A DNA stretch of 64,000 nt from Arhodomonas aquaeolei DSM 8974 (GCF_000374645.1 NZ_KB894802.1:1924-65923), one strand, 5' to 3'. Shown: positions 8,334-17,491, counted from the stretch's first letter. Made by a program: numbers and translations. The notes: generated from the sequence alone by a model not told the origin.

Positions 8334-8465
8334 CGATTGCTCCTTTGCTGACTGGCGGCCCGCGCCGGCTGCGGATGGCCCGGGCGAAAACCGGATCGTA
8401 ACGCAGATTGAGGCGGTTTTCGCGGTCTGGCCCGTGTTTTCCCATGCCGGCCCCCGGCGTGAGCG

Positions 8466-9554
8466 GTGCTGGCGGGCATGCTGAGGCGGCGGCTCGAACG
8501 CTACCTCGTGCGCGAGACCCTGCTCGCCTGGGGCGGTGTGACGCTGGTGCTGGTGGTGGTGCTGCTCACCAACCGGCTGATCAAGTTCATGGCCGCCGCC
8601 GCCCGCGGCGAGGTGCCCGCGGAGCTGATCTTCGGGCTGCTCGGGCTCAAGGCCCTGGCGAACCTGGGCATGGTGTTGCCGGCGAGCCTGTTCCTCGCCG
8701 TGATCCTGGCCCTGGGGCGGCTTTACCGCGATTCCGAGATGGCGGCGATGACGGCCTGCGGCTTCGGGCCCCGTCATATCCTGAGTGCGCTGATGACCCT
8801 GGCGGTGCCGCTGTCGATCTTCGTGGCGGTGTTCTCGATCTCCCTCGGGCCGCAGGCGGAGGCCACGGCACAGCGGCTGGTGATCGAGTCCAGCCAGCGT
8901 TCGCAGTTCCAGGGGCTGGAGGGCGGGCGCTTCCTCACCCTGGACGGCGGCGGTGCGGTGTACGCCGGCGCCGTCGCCGACGACGGCACGCTCCGCGATG
9001 TCTTCGCCCGCCTGCCCGGCGACGGCGTGGACCGCGTGATCGTCGCCGACAGCGCCTACCGCCGCACCGACCCGGATACCGGCGGGCGCTTCCTCGTGCT
9101 CGTGGACGGCTGGCGCTACGACGGCTCGCCGGGCCTGCTCGCCTGGCGGATGCTCTCGTTCAAGGAGCACGGGATCCGCCTGGACGCCCGGGCGCCGACC
9201 AAAGGTCATCTCGAGCGCGACGCCCGCAGCGTGCCCCGGCTGCTCGCCGGCGGCAGGCGTGCCGACTACGCCGAGCTGCAGTGGCGGCTCGGCATGGCGG
9301 TGAGCGTGTTCACGCTGATGCTCGCGGCGATACCGCTGGCGCGAACCGGCCCGCGGGAAGGGCGCTACGCCAAGCTGGTGGGGGCGGTGCTGCTCTATGT
9401 GGTGTACTTCAACGGCCTCAAGGTCGCGCAGGACTGGTACGAGAGCGGCCTGGCACCCCAGTGGCTTGGGCTGTGGTGGGTCCACGCCGCACTTGGCGTG
9501 TTCGCCGTGGCGATGCTGGTGCGCGAGTACGGCCTGCCACGGAGGCCGTCATGA
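8466..9554 (+). CDS. lptF: LPS export ABC transporter permease LptF
   Basis: Inner-membrane permease of the LptB2FGC complex, which extracts LPS from the inner membrane and drives it to the outer membrane. The 362-aa protein has the YjgP/YjgQ layout: N-terminal helices (LVRETLLAW, LVLVVVLLTNRLI, and LGMVLPASLFLAVILALGRL), a periplasmic beta-rich domain at about 125-255, then three C-terminal helices. The GTG at 8466 is the outer start; an ATG four codons later (8478) is an alternative. The stop overlaps the lptG start as ATGA. Confidence 0.97.
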   Translation: MLAGMLRRRLERYLVRETLLAWGGVTLVLVVVLLTNRLIKFMAAAARGEVPAELIFGLLGLKALANLGMVLPASLFLAVILALGRLYRDSEMAAMTACGFGPRHILSALMTLAVPLSIFVAVFSISLGPQAEATAQRLVIESSQRSQFQGLEGGRFLTLDGGGAVYAGAVADDGTLRDVFARLPGDGVDRVIVADSAYRRTDPDTGGRFLVLVDGWRYDGSPGLLAWRMLSFKEHGIRLDARAPTKGHLERDARSVPRLLAGGRRADYAELQWRLGMAVSVFTLMLAAIPLARTGPREGRYAKLVGAVLLYVVYFNGLKVAQDWYESGLAPQWLGLWWVHAALGVFAVAMLVREYGLPRRPS

Positions 9555-10612
9555 ACCGGCTGTCGCGCTACATCGGCCGTCAGGTCATCCTCGGTGCGCT
9601 CATGGCGCTGCTGGTGATCGTCGCGCTGGACGCGGTGTTCAGCTTCATCAACGAGAGCGGGGACGTGGGCCAGGGCGGCTACACCAGCCTGATGGCGCTG
9701 GTGTACGTGCTGCTGCAGGTGCCCCGCAGCGCCTACGAGATGTTCCCGGTGGCGACGCTGGTGGGGGCGCTGGTCGCCCTGGGCGGGCTCGCCGCGCGCA
9801 GCGAGCTCACGGCGATGCGCGCCGCGGGCCTGTCCATCGGCGGGATTACCCGTGCCGTGGTGATTACGGGGCTGCTGCTCGCGGTGGGCGCGGTGGCGCT
9901 GGGCGAGTGGGCCGCGCCGGCGGCCTCGCGCCTAGGCCAGGACCTGCGTGCGCGCAGCATCGGCGGGGGCAGCGCCGGGATCGGCGATGGCGGCCTGTGG
10001 CTGCGGGACGGCTCACGCTATATCCATGTCGCGCGCGTGCGCGAGCAGACCCAGGTCGAGGGTGTGCGCGTCTACCGCATCGCCAATGGCCGGCTGACCC
10101 GGATCGTCACCGCCGAGCGCGGACGCTACAAGGATGGTCGGTGGTTGCTCTCCGGTGTGGAGGTGACCCGCATCGGCGCGGACGGTGTGCGCGTAAGCCG
10201 TCCGGACGGCCGGGTGCTGGAGGCGGAGCTCAACCCGGAGCTGCTGGGGTTGGTGGCGCTGCCGCCGGAGCTGCTGCCGCTGCCGGAGCTCTACCGCTAT
10301 ATCGACTACCGCACCCGCAACGGCCTGGATACCGTGCGTTACCGTCTGGCCTTCTGGGTGAAGCTCGCCACGCCGCTGGCGACAATGGTGATGTTGCTGC
10401 TCGCGGTGCCGCTGGTGCTCTACGTCCGCCCGCGGGCGGGTTCGGGGCAGCAGATCGTGGTGGGCGTGCTGGTGGGTACCGCGTTCATGCTGCTCAACCG
10501 CCTGCTCAACCAGGCGGGCGTGATCTACGGGTTCCCGCCGGTGCTGAGCGCGATGGCGCCGTCGCTGATCTTCATGGTCCTCGCGGTGGCGGGGCTGCAG
10601 CGGCTGCGCTGA
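9551..10612 (+). CDS. lptG: LPS export ABC transporter permease LptG
   Basis: Partner permease of LptF in the LptB2FGC LPS exporter. The 353-aa protein starts MNRLSRYIGRQV, has an N-terminal hydrophobic hairpin (LGALMALLVIVALDAVFSFI), a third and fourth segment around 70-125, a periplasmic jellyroll-like domain with WLRDGSRYIHV, and C-terminal helices including NRLLNQAGVIYGFPP. Its ATG overlaps the lptF stop by four bases (ATGA), so the two are translationally coupled. Confidence 0.97.
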   Translation: MNRLSRYIGRQVILGALMALLVIVALDAVFSFINESGDVGQGGYTSLMALVYVLLQVPRSAYEMFPVATLVGALVALGGLAARSELTAMRAAGLSIGGITRAVVITGLLLAVGAVALGEWAAPAASRLGQDLRARSIGGGSAGIGDGGLWLRDGSRYIHVARVREQTQVEGVRVYRIANGRLTRIVTAERGRYKDGRWLLSGVEVTRIGADGVRVSRPDGRVLEAELNPELLGLVALPPELLPLPELYRYIDYRTRNGLDTVRYRLAFWVKLATPLATMVMLLLAVPLVLYVRPRAGSGQQIVVGVLVGTAFMLLNRLLNQAGVIYGFPPVLSAMAPSLIFMVLAVAGLQRLR

Positions 10613-10625
10613 CGGCGGCGTGGCC

Positions 10626-11057
10626 TCAGCGTCGCCGCGGGATGACGACGAGCTGGGTGCCCGAGAGGCGGTCGTGCCAGGCGAGGCGGTCGCGGTCCAC
10701 CAGCGACCAGAGGAAGCCGAGGCCCAGGCTCGCCCAGGAGAGCAGGGCGGCGAGGTAGCGCAGCAGCGCGAGGCGCAGATCCACCGGGCCGCCGTCGTCG
10801 CGGCGCACCAGGCACAGCCGCCACGCCTGCATGCCCAGGGTGCGCCCGGCGCGCCACCAGAACCCGCAGAGGAAGACCGCGCCGATCGCGAGCAGTACGA
10901 GCTGGTAGCCGAGGTGGCCGGGCGGGATGGCCTCGCCGTGGTTGAAGGCGACGAGCACGCCGGTGGCGATCATCCACAGTGCAATCAGCAGCAGGCCGTC
11001 GTAGACCATCGCCGCGAGGCGCCGGAACAGGCCGCTGGTGCGTGGGGGCTCGCTCAC
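10626..11057 (-). CDS. RDD family membrane protein
   Basis: A small integral membrane protein of 143 aa with the RDD-family pattern: an N-terminal region with LFRRLAAMVYDGLLLIALW, a second helix around LLAIGAVFLCGFWW, the characteristic GRTLGMQAWRL motif, and a final LSWASLGLGFLWSLVDRDRLAWHDRLSGT segment. Function is unknown for most members; some have been linked to ion homeostasis. The start is a GTG at 11057, which gives MSEPPRTSGLFRRL. It is convergent with lptG (13-bp gap) and downstream of the tRNA-Glu gene. Confidence 0.88.
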   Translation of the reverse strand: MSEPPRTSGLFRRLAAMVYDGLLLIALWMIATGVLVAFNHGEAIPPGHLGYQLVLLAIGAVFLCGFWWRAGRTLGMQAWRLCLVRRDDGGPVDLRLALLRYLAALLSWASLGLGFLWSLVDRDRLAWHDRLSGTQLVVIPRRR

Positions 11058-11094
11058 TGTGCGTATTCCGTTGTACCGCCGGTCGGCCGGAACG

Positions 11095-11120
11095 AAAAAG
11101 GCCGCCCTGAGGCGGCCTTT
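11095..11120 (-). terminator. Rho-independent terminator after tRNA-Glu
   Basis: On the minus strand AAAGGCCGCC-TCAG-GGCGGCCTTT forms a perfect 10-bp stem with a 4-nt loop, followed by further T residues. It starts eight bases beyond the tRNA CCA end. Confidence 0.9.
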
Positions 11121-11127
11121 GCGAAGA

Positions 11128-11202
11128 TGGCGCTCCCACGGGGATTTGAACCCCGGTTTCCGCCTTGAGAGGGCGGCGTCCTTACCGCTAGACGATGGGA
11201 GC
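11128..11202 (-). tRNA. tRNA-Glu (CUC anticodon)
   Basis: A full cloverleaf with encoded CCA: acceptor GCTCCCA/TGGGAGC, anticodon stem CCGCC/GGCGG with loop CTCTCAA (anticodon CTC), and T-arm GGGGTTCAAATCCCC. The CUC anticodon reads GAG, the favoured Glu codon in this GC-rich genome. Confidence 0.98.
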
Positions 11203-11309
11203 GTGTTGTCGCCGGGGCCCTTGAAGAGCCGCCGTCCGCGGTGCACCGCGTCTTGAGGGCTGCTATTATACGGAATCTTTATTCCCGCACAAGAGGCCGG
11301 TTCCAGTCC

Positions 11310-12653
11310 GTGTTTGAACAGCCAGCCCAACACGTCCAGCCCGTCATCGTCCCGCGGTCCGACCACCGGATCTCCCGATCGCAGATCAGCGATAACGCCC
11401 TCAAGGTCCTCTACCGGCTGAAAAACGGCGGCTACGAGGCCTATCTCGTCGGCGGCGGTGTGCGCGATCTCTCGCTGGGTCGTGAACCCAAGGATTTCGA
11501 TATCGCCACGGACGCCACCCCGGAGCAGGTCAACGAGCTGTTCCGCAACTGCCGGCTGATCGGGCGGCGCTTCCGCCTCGCCCACGTGCACTTCGGTCGC
11601 GAGATCATCGAGGTGGCGACCTTCCGCGCCCTCAACAACGGTGGCGAGGAGGACAGCGACGGCGACCACGTCACCGAGGACGGCCTGGTGCTGCGTGACA
11701 ACGTCTACGGCACCATCGAGGAGGACGCGCTGCGGCGCGACTTCACCGTCAACGCGCTCTACTACAACATCGCCGATTTCTCCATCGTCGACTATGCCGG
11801 CGGCATGGCCGACCTGGAGGCCGCGGTGATCCGGCTCATCGGCGACCCGGAGGTGCGCTTCCGCGAGGATCCGGTGCGCATGCTTCGGGCGGTGCGCTTC
11901 GCCGTGAAGCTCGGCTTCCGCATCGACCCGGACGTGGCCGAGGCGATGCCCCGGCTGGCGCCGCTGCTCGCCGACATCCCCGCGGCGCGGCTGTTCGAGG
12001 AGGTGCTGAAGCTGTTCATGGGCGGCCAGGGCGAGGGGACCTTCGAGCTGCTCCGCCGCTTCGGGCTCTACCGCTATCTCTTCCCCGCCACCGATACCCT
12101 CCTGGACGAGGCCGGCGACGACGTGGCCGTGCGCTTCATCGCGCGGGCGCTCGCGAATACCGACCTGCGCATCATGGAGGAGCGCCCGGTCACGCCGGCG
12201 TTCCTGTTCGCCGCGATGCTCTGGCCGGTGGTCGTCGAACGCGCCGCCGAGTGGCAGGACGACGTCGACAGCGACGGCCAGGCGCTGCAGCAGGCGTCTG
12301 CGGCCGTGGTCCAGGAGCAGGTGGCGGTGGTCACCATCCCCAAGCGCTTCGGCGTGCCCATGCGCGAGATCTGGTCGCTGCAGCCGCGTTTCGAGAAGCG
12401 CTCCGGCAAGCGTGCCCAGCGCCTGCTCGGTCACCCGCGCTTCCGTGCCGCCTACGATTTCCTCCTGCTCCGCGCCGAGGTCGGCGATGCCGACCCGGAG
12501 CTGGCGAACTGGTGGACGGAGTTCCAGGACGCCGACCCGGAGCGGCGGCGGGCCATGACCGGCGCCTCCGGCGGCGGGGGCAAGCGCGGCCGCCGCGGGC
12601 GGCGGGGACGGCGCGGTGACGATGGCGACAACGACGGTGACGATGAGGAGTAG
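11310..12653 (+). CDS. pcnB: Polynucleotide adenylyltransferase (poly(A) polymerase I)
   Basis: Adds 3' poly(A) tails to RNA and so promotes decay. The class II nucleotidyltransferase head is clear: LVGGGVRDL followed by PKDFDIATDATPEQV with the DFD metal dyad, then RRFRLAHV and the RRDFTVNALYYN and RFREDPVRMLRAVRFA motifs of PcnB. The tail is unusual: a Gly/Arg run (GKRGRRGRRGRRG), then an acidic end (DDGDNDGDDEE). The GTG at 11310 gives 447 aa and fits a TATTAT -10-like element at 11264; an earlier in-frame GTG at 11241 lies before that element. The 3' end overlaps folK. Confidence 0.95.
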   Translation: MFEQPAQHVQPVIVPRSDHRISRSQISDNALKVLYRLKNGGYEAYLVGGGVRDLSLGREPKDFDIATDATPEQVNELFRNCRLIGRRFRLAHVHFGREIIEVATFRALNNGGEEDSDGDHVTEDGLVLRDNVYGTIEEDALRRDFTVNALYYNIADFSIVDYAGGMADLEAAVIRLIGDPEVRFREDPVRMLRAVRFAVKLGFRIDPDVAEAMPRLAPLLADIPAARLFEEVLKLFMGGQGEGTFELLRRFGLYRYLFPATDTLLDEAGDDVAVRFIARALANTDLRIMEERPVTPAFLFAAMLWPVVVERAAEWQDDVDSDGQALQQASAAVVQEQVAVVTIPKRFGVPMREIWSLQPRFEKRSGKRAQRLLGHPRFRAAYDFLLLRAEVGDADPELANWWTEFQDADPERRRAMTGASGGGGKRGRRGRRGRRGDDGDNDGDDEE

Positions 12654-13131
12654 CCTCCCCGCCTGGGTGGCCGTCGGCAGCAACATCGGCGGCCCGGTCA
12701 CGCAGGTTCGCCAGGCCATGGCGGCGCTGGAGGCGCTGCCGGAGACCCGCCTGGAGGCGTGCTCCTCGCTGTACCGCAACCCGCCGATGGGGCCCCAGGA
12801 CCAGCCGGATTTCGTCAACGCCGTGGTTCGCCTGCGCACGTCGCTGGAGCCGCTGGCGCTGCTCGATGCGCTGCAGGCTATCGAGCGCGCCCAGGGCCGC
12901 GTGCGCCACCGCCGCTGGGGCGAACGTACCCTCGATCTCGACCTCGTGCTCTATGGTGAGCAACGCATCGATCACCCGCGCCTGGTGGTGCCCCATCCGG
13001 GCATCGGCGAGCGCGCGTTCGTCCTCCGCCCGCTGCAGGAGATCGATCCCGGCCTGGATGTGCCGGGGCAGGGAGTGGTTGACGCGCTGCTCGCCCGGGT
13101 CGATGATGCCGCGCTGCAACGTGTGAACTGA
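12643..13131 (+). CDS. folK: HPPK, 2-amino-4-hydroxy-6-hydroxymethyldihydropteridine diphosphokinase
   Basis: Transfers pyrophosphate from ATP to hydroxymethyl-dihydropterin in folate synthesis. The 162-aa product shows VAVGSNIG, the active-site loop YRNPPMGPQDQPDFVNAV, and the signature region GRVRHRRWGERTLDLDLVLYG. The ATG at 12643 gives the usual length and overlaps the pcnB end by 11 bases; an upstream GTG (12616) and ATG (12622) are in frame. Followed by panB, the common gammaproteobacterial order pcnB-folK-panB-panC. Confidence 0.95.
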   Translation: MRSSLPAWVAVGSNIGGPVTQVRQAMAALEALPETRLEACSSLYRNPPMGPQDQPDFVNAVVRLRTSLEPLALLDALQAIERAQGRVRHRRWGERTLDLDLVLYGEQRIDHPRLVVPHPGIGERAFVLRPLQEIDPGLDVPGQGVVDALLARVDDAALQRVN

Positions 13132-13183
13132 ATCGTGCCCCGGCGATGGTCGCCGGCGGTGCGGGCCACACGGGAGTGAGGGT

Positions 13184-14005
13184 ATGTATTCGGGAGAACA
13201 AAAACCCCGTTCGCAGCCGGTGACCGTCGCCCGGCTGCACCGCATGAAGCGTGAAGGCACCCCCATCGCCTGCCTGACCGCTTACGACTTCACCCTGGCC
13301 AGCGCGGAGGACGCCGCGGGCGTCGACGTCATGCTGGTGGGGGATTCCCTGGGCAATGTCATGCAGGGCCGCAAGACCACCCTGCCGGTGACGGTGGACG
13401 AGATCGTCTACCACACCCGGTGCGTGACCGCCGCCTCCCCCGGCGCGCTGGTCATGGCCGACATGCCGTTCATGAGCTATCCCGACGTGCCCACGGCGCT
13501 CCACAACGCCGGCCGCCTGATGAAGGAGGGCGGTGCGCAGATGATCAAGCTCGAGGGCGCCGGTGATCAGGCCGGCGTGGTCGCTGCGCTGGCGGGTGCG
13601 GGCGTGCCGGTGTGCGGCCACCTCGGGCTGCAGCCCCAGCTGGTGCACAAGATCGGCGGCTACCGCGTGCAGGGCCGCGACAGCGAGACCGCCGAGCGCA
13701 TGGTGGAGGACGCCCTGGCGCTGGAGCGTGCCGGCGCCGACATGCTGCTCGTGGAGTGTATCCCGGCGGCGCTGGCCGGGCGGCTGACCCGGGAGCTCAC
13801 CATCCCGCTGATCGGTATCGGCGCGGGCCCGCACTGCGACGGCCAGATGCTCGTCCTCCAGGACATGCTCGGCGTCACCCGGGGCCGGCCGCCGAAGTTC
13901 TCCCGCGACTTCATGCCCGAGGCGGGCAGCATCCCCGCGGCGCTGGCGGCCTACGTCGCCGCGGTCCGCGAGCATCGCTTCCCCACGGACGAGCACAGCT
14001 TCTAG
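13184..14005 (+). CDS. panB: Ketopantoate hydroxymethyltransferase
   Basis: Converts alpha-ketoisovalerate to ketopantoate with methylene-tetrahydrofolate, the first committed step to pantothenate. The 273-aa protein has TAYDFTLA, VGDSLGNVMQG with the Mg-binding Asp, EGAG/VCGHLGLQPQ, and the catalytic Glu region VECIP. It is preceded by GGGAGTGAGGGT before ATG. First of three consecutive pantothenate genes. Confidence 0.98.
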   Translation: MYSGEQKPRSQPVTVARLHRMKREGTPIACLTAYDFTLASAEDAAGVDVMLVGDSLGNVMQGRKTTLPVTVDEIVYHTRCVTAASPGALVMADMPFMSYPDVPTALHNAGRLMKEGGAQMIKLEGAGDQAGVVAALAGAGVPVCGHLGLQPQLVHKIGGYRVQGRDSETAERMVEDALALERAGADMLLVECIPAALAGRLTRELTIPLIGIGAGPHCDGQMLVLQDMLGVTRGRPPKFSRDFMPEAGSIPAALAAYVAAVREHRFPTDEHSF

Positions 14006-14048
14006 CGTTCGCCGGCAGGCGGGCGCCCGACGGAACACGGGGCATCCC

Positions 14049-14897
14049 ATGCACATCATCAACAACGTCACCGAGCTTCGCGCCCAGGTCCGTGCCTGGC
14101 GGGACGCCCGCGAGGAGGTCGGCCTGGTGCCCACCATGGGCAATCTCCACGGCGGGCACATGACCCTCGTGGACGAGGCCCGCGAGCGCAGCGACCGCGT
14201 GGTGGTGAGCATCTTCGTCAATCCGACGCAGTTCGGTCCGGAGGAGGACTTCGACGCCTACCCACGCACCCTGGAGTCGGACTGCGAGCAGCTCGCCGGG
14301 GCCGGCGTGGACGTCGTCTTCGCGCCCACCGTGGAGGAGATGTACCCCGGGGGCGGCGGTCTCTCCACCGTGGTGGACGTCCCGGCGCTGTCCGGCATCC
14401 TCTGCGGCGCGACCCGGCCGGGGCATTTCCAGGGCGTCGCCACCGTGGTGGCGAAGCTGCTCAATGTGGTCGCCCCGGATATGGCGGTGTTCGGGCGCAA
14501 GGACTATCAGCAGCTCATGGTCATCCGCCGCATGGCGCGGGATCTCAACATGCCGGTGCAGATCGTCGGTGCGCCGGTGGCGCGGGAGTCCGACGGCCTC
14601 GCCATGAGCTCGCGTAACGTCTACCTAGGTGAGGACGAGCGTGCCCGCGCGCCGGCGCTCAATCGGGCGCTGCGGGATGCGGCGGCACGGCTCGCCGCCG
14701 GCGAGCGGGACTTTGCCGCGATCGAGGCCGCCGGCAGCGAGGCCATCGCCGAGGCGGGCTTCCGCCCGGACTACTTCAGGATCCGCCGGCCCGGGGATCT
14801 CGGCGACCCCACCGGCTCGGAGGAGGAGCTGATCGTCCTCGGCGCGGGCTGGCTCGGCCGGGCACGGCTCATCGACAATGTCGCCGTCCGGCTCTAG
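14049..14897 (+). CDS. panC: Pantothenate synthetase
   Basis: ATP-dependent condensation of pantoate with beta-alanine. The 282-aa protein shows the nucleotidyl-transferase motifs PTMGNLHGGH (HxGH), SIFVNPTQFGPEEDF, GATRPGHFQGV, FGRKDYQQL and the KMSK-like SDGLAMSSRNVYL. It lies 43 bp after panB. Confidence 0.98.
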   Translation: MHIINNVTELRAQVRAWRDAREEVGLVPTMGNLHGGHMTLVDEARERSDRVVVSIFVNPTQFGPEEDFDAYPRTLESDCEQLAGAGVDVVFAPTVEEMYPGGGGLSTVVDVPALSGILCGATRPGHFQGVATVVAKLLNVVAPDMAVFGRKDYQQLMVIRRMARDLNMPVQIVGAPVARESDGLAMSSRNVYLGEDERARAPALNRALRDAAARLAAGERDFAAIEAAGSEAIAEAGFRPDYFRIRRPGDLGDPTGSEEELIVLGAGWLGRARLIDNVAVRL

Positions 14898-15002
14898 CGT
14901 CCTGACGCGGGTGTTCGCTGCGCCCCAGGTCGCCGGTTCCTGTCAGGGCCGGCCGCGGTCATCAGGCCGGATCGCATCACCCCTTACCCCGGAGGGTTTC
15001 CC

Positions 15003-15383
15003 ATGTATCTGAGCATGCTCAAGTGCAAGCTCCACCAGGCCCGCGTGACCCATACCGAGCTGGAGTACGAGGGCTCCTGCGCGATCGACGCGGACCTCCT
15101 CGACGCCGCGGGGATCCGTGAGAACGAGGAGGTCCACGTCTACAACATCGCCAACGGCGAGCGTTTCTCGACGTACGCTATCCTCGGCGAACGCGGCTCG
15201 CGGATCATCTCGCTCAACGGTGCCGCCGCCCACAAGGCGAACGTCGGCGACCGCGTGATCATCTGCGCCTACGCCCTCATGGACGACGCCGAAGCCGCGG
15301 AGCACGCGCCCACCCTCGTTTACTGCGACGCGGACAACCGTATCGCCGGCACGCGCAACGCGGTCCCCGCCCAGGTCGCCTGA
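15003..15383 (+). CDS. panD: Aspartate 1-decarboxylase proenzyme
   Basis: Makes beta-alanine from aspartate for PanC. The 126-aa proenzyme has the self-cleavage site Gly24-Ser25 (YEGSC), which yields the N-terminal pyruvoyl group of the alpha chain, and the NGAAAHKA motif. The RBS is CCCCGGAGGG upstream of ATG. It completes panB-panC-panD. Confidence 0.98.
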   Translation: MYLSMLKCKLHQARVTHTELEYEGSCAIDADLLDAAGIRENEEVHVYNIANGERFSTYAILGERGSRIISLNGAAAHKANVGDRVIICAYALMDDAEAAEHAPTLVYCDADNRIAGTRNAVPAQVA

Positions 15384-15767
15384 GCCGCCGGCAGAACGCG
15401 CGCGCCGGCGTCATCAGGCCGGCTGCGCCCGGCAGTCGACGTTGCCGGCGCCGCGGGACGGGATGTTGGCTGCCGGGAGCAGCCAACCTACACGGCAGTG
15501 CATCCGGCACAGCGATTCCACAAGACCCGCCGTCCCTGGAAGAACCCTCTTCCCCGACCCGTCCACCGCGAGGGGAGAGGGGTATGACGTGGCGGTAGGT
15601 CGGCTGCTCGAAGGCAGCCGACGTCCCCGGTGCCACGGTGCGGGATGTTGGCTGCCGGGAGCAGCCAACCTGCAACGCCGGTTCCCGTCACGGGTATGCC
15701 GCGGCGCGATCCGACCGCGGTTTATGACCTGCCTGGCGGTCGGGGCTGAACCCGGCGGGGCGACCGT
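15384..15767. other. Gene-free stretch with dispersed repeat
   Basis: No gene is supported. The stretch is mostly the hairpin-rich repeat at 15462-15669. Confidence 0.6.
15462..15669. repeat. Dispersed intergenic repeat, copy 2, with three hairpins
   Basis: The same modules as 3376-3516 occur in the same order. This copy holds three perfect 9-bp inverted repeats built on GGCTGC/GCAGCC: GTTGGCTGC-CGGGA-GCAGCCAAC at 15465-15487 and again at 15647-15669, and GTCGGCTGC-TCGAAG-GCAGCCGAC at 15599-15622. A GGGGAGAGGGG segment lies between. It resembles REP/BIME-type mosaics of hairpins. Confidence 0.8.
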
Positions 15768-16094
15768 TCAACCGGGCAGTGTCACCGCCAGCGCCAGCAG
15801 CCGGAAGGACAGGGACTTGCCGTGGCCGTCGAGGTTGAGCGCGCCGTTGACGCCGCCCTGGAGGACCGCGTCGATGACGAGGTTCATCCCCGCGAGCTGC
15901 GGGAGGAGGTGGCGGCGTACCCGCGTGGCGCCGCGATGGGCGAACGTCTCGAGCACGCGCTGCTCGGTGACCTGTGCGACCACGGCGTCGTAGTCCGCGG
16001 GGTCGTAGACGAACAGCGCCAGGTTGAGCCGGTTGCCCTTGTCCCCGGCGCGGGCGTGGGCGATCTCGTGGAGCGTGACGCGGCGCGCCGTCAT
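15768..16094 (-). CDS. AtuA-related C-terminal-type protein
   Basis: This 108-aa protein matches the small domain that is the C-terminal part of, or a separate partner to, AtuA/DUF1446 proteins. Motifs are LHEIAHARAGDKGNRLNLALFVYDP at the N-terminus and ALNLDGHGKSLSFRLL near the end. Biochemical role unknown. Its ATG overlaps the stop of the upstream AtuA gene (ATGA), which suggests the two act as one complex. It is the last gene of the four-gene minus-strand operon. Confidence 0.85.
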   Translation of the reverse strand: MTARRVTLHEIAHARAGDKGNRLNLALFVYDPADYDAVVAQVTEQRVLETFAHRGATRVRRHLLPQLAGMNLVIDAVLQGGVNGALNLDGHGKSLSFRLLALAVTLPG

Positions 16095-17491
16095 CGGCCT
16101 GTCTCCGTATCCGTGGCCGCCTCCCCGGCGGCGTCGAGGGTGTGTACGCGGGTCGGCACCTGGGCACGGGGGACGAGGAATGACACCGTCGCCACCCGCC
16201 GGCGGTGATGGCGGCGCACGCCGCCGCCGCCGGCCGGGCCGGTGCAGTAGAGCGCGAGCAGCTCCTGGGTGGCCGTCTCCACCGCGGCGCGCCCGGTGTG
16301 GGCGACGGCGAGGCGAAGGCGTACCTCCGCCGGCGCGGTCGGCGGCGCTTCGGACTGCAGGGTGCCGTCGTCGTCGCCGAACACGCTCACGTGGCCGATG
16401 TAGTCGAACCGGCAGCGCAGGTCCGCCGGCAGGCGGCGCGCGAAACGCTCGCGCAGGGTCTCTGCCGCGAGCCGTGCGCGGGGGAGGGCGTTGGGCCCGG
16501 CGTAGGTGATCCCGGCCTCGCCCTGCCAGCCGGCGTCGTAGCACACCGTGGTCTTGAGGCGTTCCGGGGCGGGGCGGCCGCGCACGCCGGTGACCGCGAC
16601 CCGGTCCGGTCCCTGCTGGTTTACCTCGACGCCGGAGAGGTCGATCACCACGTCCGGTGTGACGTAGCCGGCGGGGTCATGGATCTCGTAGAGCAGCTGC
16701 TCGCGCACGGTCTGCGTCGTCACCAGGCCGCCGCTGTCGCGGGGCTTGGTGACGACGATGCCGCCGTCGCGATCGACCTCGACGATGGGGTAGCCCAGCA
16801 CCGCCAGGCCCGGGACGTCCTTGTAGCCGGGGTCGGCGAAGTAGCCGCCGGTGACCTGTGCGCCGCACTCCACCAGGTGGCCGGCGAGGGCCCCGGCGGC
16901 GAGGCGGTCCCAGTCGTCCCAGGGCCAGCCGAAGTGGTTCACCAGCGGTGCCAGCGCCAGCGCCGGATCCGCGACTCGGCCGGTCACGACCACGTCGCCT
17001 CCCCGTGCCAGGGCCTCGGCCAGCGGCGGTGCGCCCAGATAGGCGTTCGCCGCGATGATGGCGTCGCGCGCCGGCAGCGATTCGTGCTCGGCGTCCCAGG
17101 GGGCGAGGTCGAGCGTGGCCAGACGCTCGCGGAGGTCGTCACCCTCGACCCGGGCCATGCGGCCCTGCGGGTGGTCCGCGGCGCGCATCAGCGCGGCGAT
17201 GCGCTCGCATGCCGCGCGGGGGTTGGCGGCGCCGAAGTTGCCGAGCACCGGGATGCCGTGATCGAGGCAACGGTCCAGCACCGGCGACAGGTAATCGGCC
17301 AGCAGCGGTTCGTAGCCCGCACCGGGATCGGCGTCCATGGCACGCTGGGCGGCGGCCAGGGTCCGCTCCCCCAGGGTCTCGAATATCAGCGCACAAGGCT
17401 CGCCGCGGCGGACGAGCTCGTCCACCACCGCCTCGGCGGCGTCGGTGCGGTCGCCGGAGAAGCCGGCGCCGCAGCCCACGAGAAACGTCAT
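16091..17491 (-). CDS. Acyclic terpene utilization AtuA family protein (DUF1446)
   Basis: This 466-aa protein shows DUF1446 features: N-terminal GCGAGFSGDR, VLGNFGAANP, VVTGRVADPALALAPL, CGAQVTGGYFADPGYKDVP, YPIVEVDRDGG and the TKPRDSGGLVTTQTVREQLLYEIHDP block. The family is named after Pseudomonas AtuA of citronellol/geraniol catabolism, but none of the acyl-CoA genes of that pathway are nearby, so the substrate here is unknown. The ATG at 17491 overlaps the permease stop by four bases, and the 3' end overlaps the small AtuA partner gene by four bases. Confidence 0.88.
   Translation of the reverse strand: MTFLVGCGAGFSGDRTDAAEAVVDELVRRGEPCALIFETLGERTLAAAQRAMDADPGAGYEPLLADYLSPVLDRCLDHGIPVLGNFGAANPRAACERIAALMRAADHPQGRMARVEGDDLRERLATLDLAPWDAEHESLPARDAIIAANAYLGAPPLAEALARGGDVVVTGRVADPALALAPLVNHFGWPWDDWDRLAAGALAGHLVECGAQVTGGYFADPGYKDVPGLAVLGYPIVEVDRDGGIVVTKPRDSGGLVTTQTVREQLLYEIHDPAGYVTPDVVIDLSGVEVNQQGPDRVAVTGVRGRPAPERLKTTVCYDAGWQGEAGITYAGPNALPRARLAAETLRERFARRLPADLRCRFDYIGHVSVFGDDDGTLQSEAPPTAPAEVRLRLAVAHTGRAAVETATQELLALYCTGPAGGGGVRRHHRRRVATVSFLVPRAQVPTRVHTLDAAGEAATDTETGR

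Noticed and set aside
8334-9485. N-terminal extension of pepA by nearly 400 codons
   Set aside because: It would run antisense through lptF; the start at 8333 has a strong ribosome binding site and gives the family length.
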